64,000 bases of DNA from Bog-473 sp963838835 (GTDB lineage: Bacteria; Actinomycetota; Acidimicrobiia; Acidimicrobiales; RAAP-2). Every line of letters starts with the position of its first letter. The first letter of the stretch is position 1. The stretch is from contig CAWITA010000018.1 of NCBI GenBank assembly GCA_963838835.1, forward strand, positions 62,001-126,000, given 5' to 3'. Of this stretch, positions 1 to 9,171 are shown piece after piece. Below the pieces are notes generated by a model, which searched no databases, was not told where the DNA came from, and saw nothing but the letters and a program-made list of their open reading frames with translations. The translations under genes were made by a program, and so were the position numbers.

Positions 1-288
1 GGTGCACTGACCGGTTTTGCCGCGATTCGCCGCAACGAGTTCTTGCACTTCGGCACAGCGCTAGGACTCTGGGGAAGCGGCCTCGCCATCTCGTTCCACA
101 ACTTCGTCGTCAAGGAATTGCGCCGAACGAACGCAAGCACTGACCATGACTATTGGCTTCGAGTCTTTGAAGAGAACCACCGAGCGCGCCGGTTCTACGA
201 GAAGCTCGGGTGGGGCGCGACGGATGTCCGGACCCGGTCGACATTTGATCCCCATCCCTACCTGCTCGAATACCGGTTCAATCATTAG
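1..288 (+). CDS. GNAT-family N-acetyltransferase, C-terminal part (cut by window edge)
   Basis: The frame is open from the first base and ends in TAG at 286-288, giving 95 residues of a protein whose start lies outside the window. The stretch RVFEENHRARRFYEKLGW is the classic GNAT motif B region, in which an Asn is followed by Ala-Arg-x-Phe-Tyr and Gly-Trp. The upstream GSGLA fits the acetyl-CoA pyrophosphate loop. The family transfers acetyl from acetyl-CoA to an amine of a small molecule or protein in the cytoplasm. The substrate cannot be told. An ATG at 43 opens the same frame but would cut into the acetyl-CoA binding core, so it is not taken as the start. Confidence 0.7.
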   Translation, partial: GALTGFAAIRRNEFLHFGTALGLWGSGLAISFHNFVVKELRRTNASTDHDYWLRVFEENHRARRFYEKLGWGATDVRTRSTFDPHPYLLEYRFNH

Positions 289-396
289 CCGGACACGAGG
301 GAGGGTCAGATGCGATAACCGGCCGCACTGTGCCGAGCGCACTGGCAAACGCTCGGTCACGTTGGAATGAGACGCGCTCCGGAGCGCGTCCCCGTG

Positions 397-573
397 TCAG
401 TTCTCGGTTTCCTCGGGCAATCCCACCTCAGATCGCTCGATCTCGGTACGGCGTTCCAACTCGTCGTCATCGGGCCTCGGATCCGCCTTGGCGTGCTCAC
501 GCCGATTGGGATGTGGGTGCTCGCGGGTGTCCATGACCTCCTCGAGGTCAGGTGCATCGTCCGCATTCGTCAT
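397..573 (-). CDS. small acidic hypothetical protein
   Basis: This is a 58-residue frame beginning ATG ACG AAT at 573 and ending in TGA at 397. It is strongly hydrophilic and acidic (many Asp, Glu and Arg, no hydrophobic stretch), with a TREHPHPNRREHAKADP core followed by a PDDDELERRTE segment. About 70% of third codon positions are G or C, and the composition differs from the Arg/Pro/Gly-rich shadow frames around it, so it is probably genuine. Small acidic proteins of this look are common in actinobacteria and have no assigned function. An in-frame start at 624 would add 17 residues. The ribosome site is weak for either. No function is proposed. Confidence 0.5.
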   Translation of the reverse strand: MTNADDAPDLEEVMDTREHPHPNRREHAKADPRPDDDELERRTEIERSEVGLPEETEN

Positions 574-753
574 GGGTTTCCATCCAATCTCGTCCAAGAG
601 GACGTCTTCCGAGGAGTGAAGCACGCACGCACCTCTTTGTCGATGCCCGCCTTCGGGGAGAAGAAAACAGCGAACTCGGGCCCTCAGGGACGCCGCTCGA
701 TCTCAAGACGCGGGCCCTACCATTTTCGCCACACGCGGGTGGCCCGCGGGATG

Positions 754-2361
754 TCAGCCCGAGAAGTGCGGGAGAGTCACCCAGGACAGCCGGCCCGGCT
801 CGTGGTACACCGCCTGCTCGGCGGCCCGCATGGTGGTGGCGGTGGCCGGCGGCTCTCCGGTGCCGAGATTGCGAGCGTAGACGGGGTGGGCGCCGCTGGA
901 GATCTGGACCCGCAGGCGGTGGCCGGTGGCGAAGGTGTGACCCAGCGGCCACAGGGTCACCCCCGCCGTGAACGTCCCGTCGGCATCCCGGCGGATGGAC
1001 GAAGGGTCGAAGCGCTGCAGCCCGTCACACACGTTGACCGACCGGCCGTCGGGTGACACGTCGCAGATCCGGACGAAGAAGTCGGTGTGGTCCAGGCTCG
1101 AGCCCACGTGCAGCTCCGCCTCCACCGAGCCGACGAGTTCGAGCGGCTCGCCCAGCTCGTCGGAGGTGTAGACGAGGACGTCGGGGCGGGCCTCGAGAGG
1201 CCGGTTGTCGACGGTGCCCCCGGTCAGCATCCCGATGCCGCCCATCGACGGCGTCGGGTCGGCGGGGTCGTAGCGGTAGCGGTCCGGCTCGGACGGCGCC
1301 CCCGGCGGCATAGGCGCCAGGTGGCCCCCGGCATGGAGATACCAGCGGGTCGGCTCTGACGGAGGGGGCCAGTCCGGCAGGTCGCGCCAGTGCCCGCCCT
1401 CGCCCTGCACGTGGACCTTGACCGGAGTAGGGCCGAGCAGGCGCTCCCGACCGAGCAACCAGGTGTCGAACCAGTCCAGTGGGGCGTCGGTCATGCCGCC
1501 CTCCCCGCCCCCGCCCAGGTGTCCGCCGGCGCCGATGCGCAGATGTACGGGGGCGGGCGAGGCGCGCAGGACGGCGTAGTCCTCGACCACACCCGGGAGC
1601 GGGTAATCGTGCCAACCGTCGACGAGCAGGGTCGGCACCGTCCATTCCGCCAGCAGGGGCCGGAAGTTCACGGGATCCCAAAACGCATCCCCGCTGCCGC
1701 GGTGAGCGAGCTGGTCCCGGTAGAGCTGCAAGTCGACGCCGGTGAGCCGGTGGATCACCTCACCAAGAGGGAGGTGGTCGAAGGCCGCCTTTAGCTCTGC
1801 CATGCGCCGTTCGATGCCCTCGGGGGAGACGTCGATGGAGGGGGCGTCAACCTGCTTGTTGAACTGGGTGGCGCCCAGGTCCCAGGGGATGATCACCTCG
1901 AGGGCCAGCGAGCCTCCCGGGTACCACGAGTAGGCCCGCTCCGAGGTCGACAGGGCGACGGCCATGGCCGTGAGGTGCGGCGGCTTGGTGGAGGCCAGCG
2001 CCCACTGGGTGAAGCCCATGTAACTGGCGCCAAACGAGCCCAATCGACCGTTGAACCACGGCTGGGAGGCGATCCAGTCCGCCGTGTCCCGCCCGTCACC
2101 CGCTTCGGCGAAGTAGCTGTGCGTGCCACCCGACCCGTCCGTGCCCCGGCACGCCTGCAGGACGTACCGGTAGCCGCGGGCGGCGAACTCCGGGCCCATG
2201 GCCGAGGCGAAGTTCCCTCTGCCGTACGGCGTGCGCTCCAAAATGGTGGGGGCGTCGTCGATGCCCACGGGCTGGTGCAGGTCGGCCAGCAGCACCGCGC
2301 CATCCGACACCGTGATCTTGATGTCCCGCTCGACCTCGACTTCGTTGGTGCGCTCCCGCAT
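754..2361 (-). CDS. CocE/NonD-family serine hydrolase (X-Pro dipeptidyl-peptidase S15 fold)
   Basis: The product is 535 residues, the usual length for CocE-type hydrolases. The nucleophile elbow GSFGASYMG places the catalytic Ser near residue 113. LLVDGWHDY gives the Asp near 252, and GAGGH the His near 281. The C-terminal third (from about residue 340) is the jelly-roll domain of the family. These alpha/beta hydrolases cut esters or amides, including cocaine-type esters and X-Pro peptides. The ATG at 2361 follows a strong AAGGAGG about 7 bases upstream. It lies 145 bp behind the binding-protein gene of a peptide-type ABC importer on the same strand, so it probably acts on the imported compound. 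The true substrate is unknown. Confidence 0.88.
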   Translation of the reverse strand: MRERTNEVEVERDIKITVSDGAVLLADLHQPVGIDDAPTILERTPYGRGNFASAMGPEFAARGYRYVLQACRGTDGSGGTHSYFAEAGDGRDTADWIASQPWFNGRLGSFGASYMGFTQWALASTKPPHLTAMAVALSTSERAYSWYPGGSLALEVIIPWDLGATQFNKQVDAPSIDVSPEGIERRMAELKAAFDHLPLGEVIHRLTGVDLQLYRDQLAHRGSGDAFWDPVNFRPLLAEWTVPTLLVDGWHDYPLPGVVEDYAVLRASPAPVHLRIGAGGHLGGGGEGGMTDAPLDWFDTWLLGRERLLGPTPVKVHVQGEGGHWRDLPDWPPPSEPTRWYLHAGGHLAPMPPGAPSEPDRYRYDPADPTPSMGGIGMLTGGTVDNRPLEARPDVLVYTSDELGEPLELVGSVEAELHVGSSLDHTDFFVRICDVSPDGRSVNVCDGLQRFDPSSIRRDADGTFTAGVTLWPLGHTFATGHRLRVQISSGAHPVYARNLGTGEPPATATTMRAAEQAVYHEPGRLSWVTLPHFSG

Positions 2362-2506
2362 GCCGACCTCCTTCGCGCTTGGGCCTCCGGCAGCCGACGA
2401 CGTACAGACCCTAAGTCAAGTCCCGTCGGCCTGGAACCCAACACCGTTCACCAACCGGGCCTACGTCCACAGCTGTCCACGCCCTGTGCGACCGCGCCGG
2501 CGGAAC

Positions 2507-4084
2507 TCAACCCGACACGGAGACCACCCAGTAGTTGAGGACGCCGCCCACGTAGGGAATGACCTGGAGGTTCTTCACCGACTTGCTGGCCCCGGTGACG
2601 TTGGGCGAGAAGTCGACGTAGAAGCCGAGTGCATTCTTGATAACGAAGTCTTGTGCCGCCACCCACTCGCTCTTGAGCTTCGGGCTGCTCGGTGGCAGGG
2701 CCTGTATCTGGTTGGTAATGGAATTGAGCGTGGGGTTGTTGTAGCCGCAGATGTCACCGACACTGCCCGGTACGAACTGCGTCGTCAGCTTCTCAATGCC
2801 GGGCAGTCCGGACGGGTTCAAGCCCATGGCTGCCTTGTGGTCCTGGTAGAGGTCGGTCACGTAATTGGAGGTCGATACGATCTGAACCGAGACCCCGATC
2901 TGCTTCCATTCCGCTTGGAGCACTGTGGCCAACTGGTTCGTGTCGGCTTCGGGCAGGGCCATGATGCTGGTCGAGAAACCATGGGGATAGCCCGCTTCGG
3001 CTAAAAGTTTCTTGGCCTTCGTCAGGTTGTAGGCGTAGTAGCCGGTGAGCGAGGAATCGTAGAAGTTGGACCCGGTGGGGAAGATGCTCCAGGCCGGCTC
3101 GCCCTTGCCGAAGAGGAGAGCGTTGTTGATAGCAACCCGGTTGACCGCATAATTCAGGGCCTCGCGCACCTTGAGGTCGGCCAGGGGTCCCGACGACTTG
3201 CAAACAGGAACGAAGTAGTAGTTGGCGTCCGGGAAGGTCGAATTGGTCTGGAGGCTGGTCAGGTTCTTCAGTGTCGGGAGGTCGGCATCGGGGATGCCCT
3301 CCACATCGACCAGACCGGACTCGAGCGCGTTGAGCTGCTGCGGTCCCGTGGGGACGTTGACGAACGTGATGCCGGACAGGGCGATGGCCGACGCGTCCCA
3401 GTACTTCGGGTTTTTGACCAGCACAATCTTCTCCCCCGGGGTGTAGCTCTTCAGGACAAAGGGCCCGGCTCCGACCACGTTGGTGTTCGGGATGCCCGTG
3501 CTCGGCCCGGTGGAGATCGCCATGAACGACTCCTGGTCGGCGAGCAGCGGATAGAAGGAACTGGCCACGGCCTGCGAGAAGTGCAGGACCAGCGAATCGG
3601 TCCCGGTGACATCGATGGACGAGAGGTCCAGGAAGGCGGCGTTCTCCGCCCCGGCGTGGGAGTTGGCAAGGTTGCGCTCATAGCCGGCTTTGACCGCCTC
3701 GGCGTTGAGGGGGGTCCCGTTGGAGTAGACCAGGCCGGGCCGCATCTGGATGTCTATGGTCGTCGAGTTCGGGATCGTCACGCTGGAGGCGAGGTCGGGC
3801 ACGTAGGCTCCGCTGGTCGTCTCCCGCAGCAGGCCGGCGTAAATGGGCCAGTCGTAGTCGAAGCAGCACGCCGCGCTGTTGAACTGCGCCGGGTCGAACT
3901 CGATCGGGTTGATGGATTGTGACAAGTCGTAGCCGTCGGTGAGGACGCCGCCACCAGTCGACGCTGCGCCGGCTTGACCACCGAAGGTGACCGCCTGGCC
4001 TCCGAGGAGCAACCCGGTCGCCAGCAGACACAGCGTGACCCACCGGGCGGCCCGTGCGGTCGTCGTTCTCATCGTCTTACCCAT
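2507..4084 (-). CDS. ABC transporter substrate-binding protein, peptide/nickel type (SBP_bac_5)
   Basis: The 525-residue product has an N-terminal Arg-rich stretch, a hydrophobic core (VTLCLLATGLLLG) and an Ala-Gly-Ala-Ala region near residue 40, so it looks secreted by the Sec route. No clear lipobox cysteine is visible, unlike most actinobacterial binding proteins. The body has SBP_bac_5 features: a Val-Pro-Asp-Leu-Ala entry, the Leu-Val-Tyr-Ser-Asn-Gly-Thr-Pro-Leu segment, and an internal Val-Arg-Glu-Ala-Leu-Asn-Tyr-Ala repeat region. It should capture an oligopeptide or similar solute and deliver it to the permease encoded just upstream on the same strand. The start could be 4084 or the ATG at 4072. 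An AAGGATGG overlaps the first and would serve the second. Confidence 0.9.
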   Translation of the reverse strand: MGKTMRTTTARAARWVTLCLLATGLLLGGQAVTFGGQAGAASTGGGVLTDGYDLSQSINPIEFDPAQFNSAACCFDYDWPIYAGLLRETTSGAYVPDLASSVTIPNSTTIDIQMRPGLVYSNGTPLNAEAVKAGYERNLANSHAGAENAAFLDLSSIDVTGTDSLVLHFSQAVASSFYPLLADQESFMAISTGPSTGIPNTNVVGAGPFVLKSYTPGEKIVLVKNPKYWDASAIALSGITFVNVPTGPQQLNALESGLVDVEGIPDADLPTLKNLTSLQTNSTFPDANYYFVPVCKSSGPLADLKVREALNYAVNRVAINNALLFGKGEPAWSIFPTGSNFYDSSLTGYYAYNLTKAKKLLAEAGYPHGFSTSIMALPEADTNQLATVLQAEWKQIGVSVQIVSTSNYVTDLYQDHKAAMGLNPSGLPGIEKLTTQFVPGSVGDICGYNNPTLNSITNQIQALPPSSPKLKSEWVAAQDFVIKNALGFYVDFSPNVTGASKSVKNLQVIPYVGGVLNYWVVSVSG

Positions 4085-4408
4085 CCTTGTTGCTCGGGGC
4101 TGCGCGTCACCCGCACGCGCGGCGCATTGCTGGACCAGCTGACTGGAGGGGCACCGGAGACAGTCACGAGCCGAGCCACCGGCAACCGGCGCGGCGCCGA
4201 CACCGACGGTCCGTGCTCTGGACGATCACCTGGGCGTGGCCTGCGAACGACGCCATGACTCCCCCCAATCCCCACCTGTTCTCGAGGCATCGGTACCCGG
4301 CCAATGAGCCCGGCAGCGCTGCAACTGTGCTACTCCCGTAGCCTGCAACAATTCCGTAACGTTGTCCAGGCACCCCCCGGACGGTTCGTCGGGCCGGGAC
4401 CAGCCCGT
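4085..4408 (-). other. intergenic gap inside the transporter cluster
   Basis: This 324-base gap separates the fused permease/ATPase gene from the downstream binding-protein gene on the minus strand. It holds a short hairpin directly after the stop of the fused gene (annotated separately) and a weak inverted repeat CAAC-N11-GTTG near 4347-4366. The gap is long enough for a separate promoter of the binding-protein gene, which often needs higher expression, but no convincing -35/-10 pair was recognised. No coding sequence is seen. Confidence 0.4.
4390..4407 (-). terminator. hairpin after the fused transporter gene
   Basis: A CGGGC / GCCCG stem with an 8-base loop begins 2 bases past the TAA of the fused gene. 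It lacks a U-tract, as is usual in high-GC actinobacteria, so termination or mRNA-end stabilisation is inferred only from position. Confidence 0.35.
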
Positions 4409-7400
4409 TTACCCTGACTCGTTCCGCTCATACCCTGGTGGATCGGTCAGGTAGCAGCGCACGGTGACCCCCCCGACCACCTTGGCCTCGGGCTCCGCCG
4501 TGGCGCAGACGTCCATGGCGTACCGGCAGCGCGTGCGGAAGCGGCAGCCGCTTGGTGGGTTCAGCGGGGAGGGGATGTCGCCGGCGAGCACAATGCGTTG
4601 GCGTCGTCGTGTCGGGTCCATCGTGGGCGAGGCGGAAAGCAACGCTTGCGTATAGGGGTGCTGCGGCGCGGCGTAGAGCGGATCAACCGGTCCTTCCTCG
4701 ACGATCCGACCGAGGTACATGACCGCCACGTGGTGGCTCAGCGTGCGCACCAGGTTCAGATCGTGCGAAATGAAGAGGTAGGCGATCCCGAGCCGTCTCT
4801 GGAGTTCGGCCAACAGTTCGACCATCTGCACCTGGGTCGCCACGTCCAACGAGCTGAGCGGCTCGTCGAGCGCCAGGAGCTCGGGCTCGGTGGCGAGTGC
4901 TCGCGCAATGGCCGCCCGCTGGAGCTGACCCCCCGACAGCTGGCGGGGGTGACGACGGGCGAACGACGTCGGCAAACGCACCTGGTCGAGCAGCTCAGCC
5001 ACTCGGCGGTCGCATGCAGGGCGGCTGAGTTCAGTGTGGACCGAAAGGGCCTCGCGCACGCTGGCCCCGATGGTGGCCAACGGGTCGAACGAGGAGTAGG
5101 GGTCCTGGAAGACCAGCTGCATCTTCCGGCGCAGGGTTCGCAGGCGTGCCCCCTTGACGTCGGTGATGTCCTCTCCCCCGAGCAGGACCCGCCCGGCGGT
5201 GACTGGGACGAGCCGGAGGAGTACCCGGGCCAGGGTCGACTTGCCCGAGCCGCTCTCCCCGACCAGCCCGAGCGTCGTGCCCCGCGCCACGGCCAGGTCG
5301 ACGTCATCGACCGCGTGCACGATGCCCTTGCCCCGTCCCACGAGCCGGACCGTGAAGTGGCACGACACGCCGCGCAACTCGGCCACGGGGCTCTCGAGGG
5401 GCACCGCCGCTGGCGGGTCGGGCGTGTGGGCGACGGTCACGACGCCTCCGTCCCGTCGAGAACGATCGTCCTCCGTCGGGCCCGGGGCCACGCCGGGCAG
5501 CGCCAGGTCGTGGGTGCGGCGGCATCGGCAGAGACGGCCGTCGCCTACCACCTCGAGCGCCAAGGACCCCTGTCTGCACAGGTCCTCGGCAAAGGTACAG
5601 CGGGGGTGGAAGCGGCAGCCGGCGGGGAACTGACCGGCCTGGGGCACCTGGCCGGTCAGCAGCGCTGGGCGCCCACTTCCCGGGCGGACATCGGGCGAGG
5701 CGGCCAGCAAAGCCGCCGTGTACGGATGGCGGGGACGGGCGAAGAGCTCGGCCGTAGGCGCCTGTTCGACCACCTCGCCGGCGTACATCACGGCGATCTC
5801 GTCGGACAGTTCGGAGATCAGGGCCAGGTCGTGCGTCACAAACAGGACGGCCAAGTCCATGCTCTCGCGGAGCTCCTGCAACAGTTCGACGATCTGGGCT
5901 TGGATCGTCACATCGAGCGCCGTCGTGGGCTCGTCGGCGATGAGCAGGCGCGGCCAACAGCTGAGCGCCATGGCGATCATCACCCTCTGGCGCATGCCGC
6001 CCGAGAGCTGGTGCGGGTAGGCCGACATCCGATCGGCGGGGTCGGGAATGTGGACGCTCTTGAGCAGCTCGACCGACCGCGCCCTTGCGGCGGACCGGCT
6101 CAACTTCTCGTGCAGCCGCATCGCCTCCGTGAGCTGAGAGCCGATGGTGAAGGACGGATCGAGGCTGGCCAGAGGGTCCTGGAAGACCATGGAGATGTCG
6201 CGCCCTCGGATGCGTCGCAACTCCTTGAAGTCGGCGTCGAGGAGCTCTCGTCCGTCAAAGCGGATGGAGCCGCCGACGATGTGTGCCGGGGGCGACGACA
6301 GCAGGCGCAGGACAGCCAGGGAGCTCACCGTCTTGCCACAACCCGACTCGCCCACCAGGCCGACGATCTGTCCCTGCTCGACGTCGAAGGACGCTTCGTC
6401 CACGACGCGGACGGGAGCAGCCTCGGTGTCGAACTCGATGCACAGCCCTCGCACCTCGAGGAGGGCCGGTGACTCGGGCTCAAGGCCGGGCTTGGTCCGG
6501 GCCGGCGGCTGTGGTCGGCTGACCGCGGTCACACCGCGTTGGGTCCGGGCGCCCCGGCTGCGCCCCTTAATCGTCGCCCCGCTCACGGTGTCGCGCAGAG
6601 CATCGCCGAGGGTGTTGAAGGCGAGCACGGTGAGCGCAATGACGAGGCCGGAGGGGACGAGCGACCACGGATGCGTGAACAGCGCAGTGTTGTAGGCCTC
6701 TTCGAGCATCGAGCCCCAGCTGGCTGCGGGCGGCGGCGGACCAAGGCCCAGAAAGCTGAGGCCCGACGACGTGAGCAGGGCGGCCCCCAGGGCGATGGCG
6801 ATCCCCACGGCGAGGCCGGTCAACACGTTGGGCAGGATCCGCGCCAACACGATGCGAGTGGGTGAAGTGCCGATCGACGTCGACGCCTCGACGAAGGCTT
6901 CCTCCTTGATGGCCAGGGTCTGCCCCCGGATGAAGCGTGCGAAGCCGGGCGCGAAGACGATGGCGAAGGCAAGGGCGACGTCGTTCACCCCGCTCCCGAG
7001 CACGGCCACAACGGCGAGCGCGAGGACCAGAGGTGGGAAGGCCAGGCCGGCATCGGCGCCGCGCATGAGCAAGTAGTCGGTGCGGCCCCCGCGGAAGCCT
7101 GCCACGAGCCCGATGACCAACGCCAGCGCCAGGGCGATCACCACGGTCTCGAAGGTGATCTGCATGGAGATGCGGGCGCCGTAGATCAGGCGGGACAGGA
7201 CGTCCCGACCGAGGTCGTCGGTGCCGAGCCAGTGGCTGACGCTGATACCGGCGTTCGTGTTGGCGAGGTTCTGGGCGTCGGGATCATAAGGAGCGATCCA
7301 CGGGGCGAAGATGGCGGCCACCGTGACGAGCACAAGCCAGCCGAGGCCCAGCACCACACCGACACGTGCGAAGAACTTCAGCAGGCGCCCGCGATCGCTC

Positions 7401-7459
7401 CACGAGCGGCGCAGCGACTGGGGGTCGTCACCGGGCAGCACTTCCTCGACGAGGCTCAC
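4409..7459 (-). CDS. triple fusion: DppC-type permease + DppD-type ATPase + DppF-type ATPase
   Basis: A single uninterrupted frame of 1016 codons joins three importer subunits. Residues 1-295 are a DppC-like membrane domain with about six hydrophobic helices and the EAA-like loop near 190-215. Residues 335-650 are ATPase 1: Walker A GESGCGKT (370-377), signature LSGGMRQR (485-492), Walker B LLIADEP (505-511), and the Cys-rich oligo_HPY tail with CRFHPRC. Residues 690-1016 are ATPase 2: GESGSGKST (734-742), LSGGQLQR (841-848), LLALDEP (861-867), and a second Cys-rich tail. The GTG start overlaps the TGA of the upstream permease gene, implying coupling. The longer frame to 7753 is rejected because it runs through that gene. 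Internal GTG codons (for example 6532) could allow separate translation. Confidence 0.9.
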   Translation of the reverse strand: MSLVEEVLPGDDPQSLRRSWSDRGRLLKFFARVGVVLGLGWLVLVTVAAIFAPWIAPYDPDAQNLANTNAGISVSHWLGTDDLGRDVLSRLIYGARISMQITFETVVIALALALVIGLVAGFRGGRTDYLLMRGADAGLAFPPLVLALAVVAVLGSGVNDVALAFAIVFAPGFARFIRGQTLAIKEEAFVEASTSIGTSPTRIVLARILPNVLTGLAVGIAIALGAALLTSSGLSFLGLGPPPPAASWGSMLEEAYNTALFTHPWSLVPSGLVIALTVLAFNTLGDALRDTVSGATIKGRSRGARTQRGVTAVSRPQPPARTKPGLEPESPALLEVRGLCIEFDTEAAPVRVVDEASFDVEQGQIVGLVGESGCGKTVSSLAVLRLLSSPPAHIVGGSIRFDGRELLDADFKELRRIRGRDISMVFQDPLASLDPSFTIGSQLTEAMRLHEKLSRSAARARSVELLKSVHIPDPADRMSAYPHQLSGGMRQRVMIAMALSCWPRLLIADEPTTALDVTIQAQIVELLQELRESMDLAVLFVTHDLALISELSDEIAVMYAGEVVEQAPTAELFARPRHPYTAALLAASPDVRPGSGRPALLTGQVPQAGQFPAGCRFHPRCTFAEDLCRQGSLALEVVGDGRLCRCRRTHDLALPGVAPGPTEDDRSRRDGGVVTVAHTPDPPAAVPLESPVAELRGVSCHFTVRLVGRGKGIVHAVDDVDLAVARGTTLGLVGESGSGKSTLARVLLRLVPVTAGRVLLGGEDITDVKGARLRTLRRKMQLVFQDPYSSFDPLATIGASVREALSVHTELSRPACDRRVAELLDQVRLPTSFARRHPRQLSGGQLQRAAIARALATEPELLALDEPLSSLDVATQVQMVELLAELQRRLGIAYLFISHDLNLVRTLSHHVAVMYLGRIVEEGPVDPLYAAPQHPYTQALLSASPTMDPTRRRQRIVLAGDIPSPLNPPSGCRFRTRCRYAMDVCATAEPEAKVVGGVTVRCYLTDPPGYERNESG

Positions 7460-8409
7460 GAGACCCGCACCTTGGGATTCAGGTAGCCGTAGCTGACGTC
7501 GACGAGCAGGCTCATGGCCATCTGGAACAGCACGAAGACGAGGGCCACGCCCTGGACGACGGGAAGGTCGTGGTCGGTGATGCCTGCGAGCATGTAGGTC
7601 CCGAGGCCCGGGAAGGCGAAGATTTGCTCGACGATCACGGCGCCGCCCAGCAGGTAGCCGATCTGGATCCCGAACACGGTCACGACGGGCATGGCGGCGT
7701 TCTTGAGCCCGTGCTTGAACAGCACCGAGCGCCGCGTCCCACCCTTGGCCCAAGCCGTTCGGACGTACGGGGTGTCGAGGGCGTCGATCAGCGAGGCACG
7801 CAGCTGTCGGGCGAGTGTGGCGCCGACCAGGAGGCCCAGGGTCACCGCGGGCAGGGTGACGTCTTTCAACCAGCCGGTGAACGAAGCCGAGATGGCGGTG
7901 TACCCGGTCGGCGGGAAGATCCTCCAGTGCACGGCGAAGATCGACACCAAGATGACGGCCAGCCAGAAGCTCGGAACGGCCAGCCCCAGCGTGGTGAAGG
8001 CACGGGCGCCGCCATCGACCGCACCCTGAGGCCGGATGCCCGAGAGGATGCCCACGGGGATCCCGACCAGGAGGGCCACGATGGCCGAGGCCACCACGAG
8101 GCTGAACGTGACGGGGAACCGTTGCTCAATCTGCTGGGTCACCGGCTGACCGGTCGAAATGGAGGTGCCGAGGTTGCCGTGCAGCGCGTTGTCGAGCCAG
8201 TGCCAGTACTGGACGAGTAAGGGATCGTTGAGATGGAGCTGGGCCGTGACGTGCGCGATCTGGGCCGGTGTGGCGCTCACGCCTCCGGCCAAGGTGATGG
8301 CCGGATTGCCCGGAACGAGAGCCAGCAGGAAGAAGATGGCGAAGGAGACGATGAGGAGCACCGGCACGAGGGCCAGCAGTCGGCGTAGGACCAACCTTGC
8401 CACTCCCAC
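7456..8409 (-). CDS. ABC transporter permease, DppB/OppB type
   Basis: This 317-residue membrane protein has the N-terminal helix VLLIVSFAIFFLLALVPGNP, typical of DppB/OppB permeases, and the conserved periplasmic DPLLVQYWHWL segment just after it. The BPD_transp_1 domain (about 95-310) contains the EAA-like loop and ends near LNPKVRV, the usual family terminus. It forms one half of the transmembrane channel and pairs with the permease domain of the fused protein downstream. The start is a GTG at 8409 or 8403, both close to a G-rich ribosome-site-like stretch. It is the first gene of the transporter cluster, so the promoter should lie upstream of 8410. Confidence 0.9.
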   Translation of the reverse strand: MGVARLVLRRLLALVPVLLIVSFAIFFLLALVPGNPAITLAGGVSATPAQIAHVTAQLHLNDPLLVQYWHWLDNALHGNLGTSISTGQPVTQQIEQRFPVTFSLVVASAIVALLVGIPVGILSGIRPQGAVDGGARAFTTLGLAVPSFWLAVILVSIFAVHWRIFPPTGYTAISASFTGWLKDVTLPAVTLGLLVGATLARQLRASLIDALDTPYVRTAWAKGGTRRSVLFKHGLKNAAMPVVTVFGIQIGYLLGGAVIVEQIFAFPGLGTYMLAGITDHDLPVVQGVALVFVLFQMAMSLLVDVSYGYLNPKVRVS

Positions 8410-8876
8410 CCCCTGAGTCAGACCGGAGTCTGCGCGCTGCCGATCAGGCGGACGTCACGCCGGTTCGGCGTATCGTACCCAAGCCGCCGGCAAAAGGGGG
8501 ATGCCGGCCCCTCTGCCGTGGGTCCTTGCGATTCGGGCGGGGCGGCGATCCCGACGATGGGGCCGTCACAGATTGGCCAGCGGTTGCAGTATCCAGCAGA
8601 CCCCTGGCCCATGACAGCGGGACGACGGGACGACGGGACACGGTTCGCCCGGACCCGGAGGGCAGGACCTCTGTCACCCGGGCCACGGACGCCCACTGTC
8701 GGTCTGCGCCAAGACTTCAGGGAGACCGGATCCTGCCTTCGGGGCTTCCTCTCGCACGATCGCGATTCGTTCCTCCCGCTGCAGTTCGACGAGTCGACGT
8801 TCACGCACATGAAATTCCGGATAGATCGCCCTGCAGCCGAATCGGTCCTGCGGCCACGGTTGCTCCAAGAGCGCAG
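8410..8876. other. intergenic region upstream of the transporter genes
   Basis: This stretch should carry the promoter of the minus-strand transporter cluster, but no clear promoter was recognised. It contains a short imperfect tandem repeat of GGGACGAC (about 2.5 copies, 8618-8640). The long open frames crossing it on both strands have the Arg/Pro-rich composition of noncoding high-GC sequence. They are not annotated. Confidence 0.4.
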
Positions 8877-9171
8877 CTCTCCGGCTGGGCCAGAATCGAC
8901 GGGATCCACTGGGACGGCGCCCAGCTCGGCTTGTACCCGCGCTCGGACCGCTGGGGGGCGGGGGTAGGCGACTGACGCCACCCGGCTCTTGCTCGACTTC
9001 GCTTTCTCCGCATTGCATCGAGCCATGATGTGGGCGACCGCCGACCCAGAGAACGTGCCGTCCCTCCGGGTGCTCGAGAAGTCCGGCCTCGCCAATCGGG
9101 GACGGACAGACCCGTTAGAGACGTGGCGCAGTGTGCGTCCCCGCGTTCTGTTCACTATCGATGCCCAATAG
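8877..9171 (+). pseudogene. GNAT acetyltransferase remnant, frameshifted and lacking its N-terminus
   Basis: Two adjoining frames together read as the C-terminal two-thirds of a RimJ/RimL-like GNAT. The first frame gives GAQLGLYPRSDRWGAGVGD up to about 8973, with the Gly-x-Gly-x-Gly acetyl-CoA loop. The next frame continues as ATRLLLDFAF and then WATADPENVPSLRVLEKSGL, the strongly conserved Asn-x-x-Ser-x-Arg-Val-Leu-Glu-Lys-x-Gly motif. It ends in TAG at 9169-9171. One extra base near 8973 explains the break. No credible N-terminal half or start is visible upstream. It may be a true relic, or a gene damaged by sequence error plus an unusual N-terminus. Confidence 0.5.

Noticed and set aside
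4598..6472. 624-codon plus-strand frame over the transporter ATPases
   Set aside because: It is the opposite-strand shadow of the fused permease/ATPase gene, with Arg/Gln/His-rich composition and no family motif.
8618..8640. GGGACGAC short tandem repeat
   Set aside because: It has only about two and a half imperfect units and no link to a gene or known repeat class.
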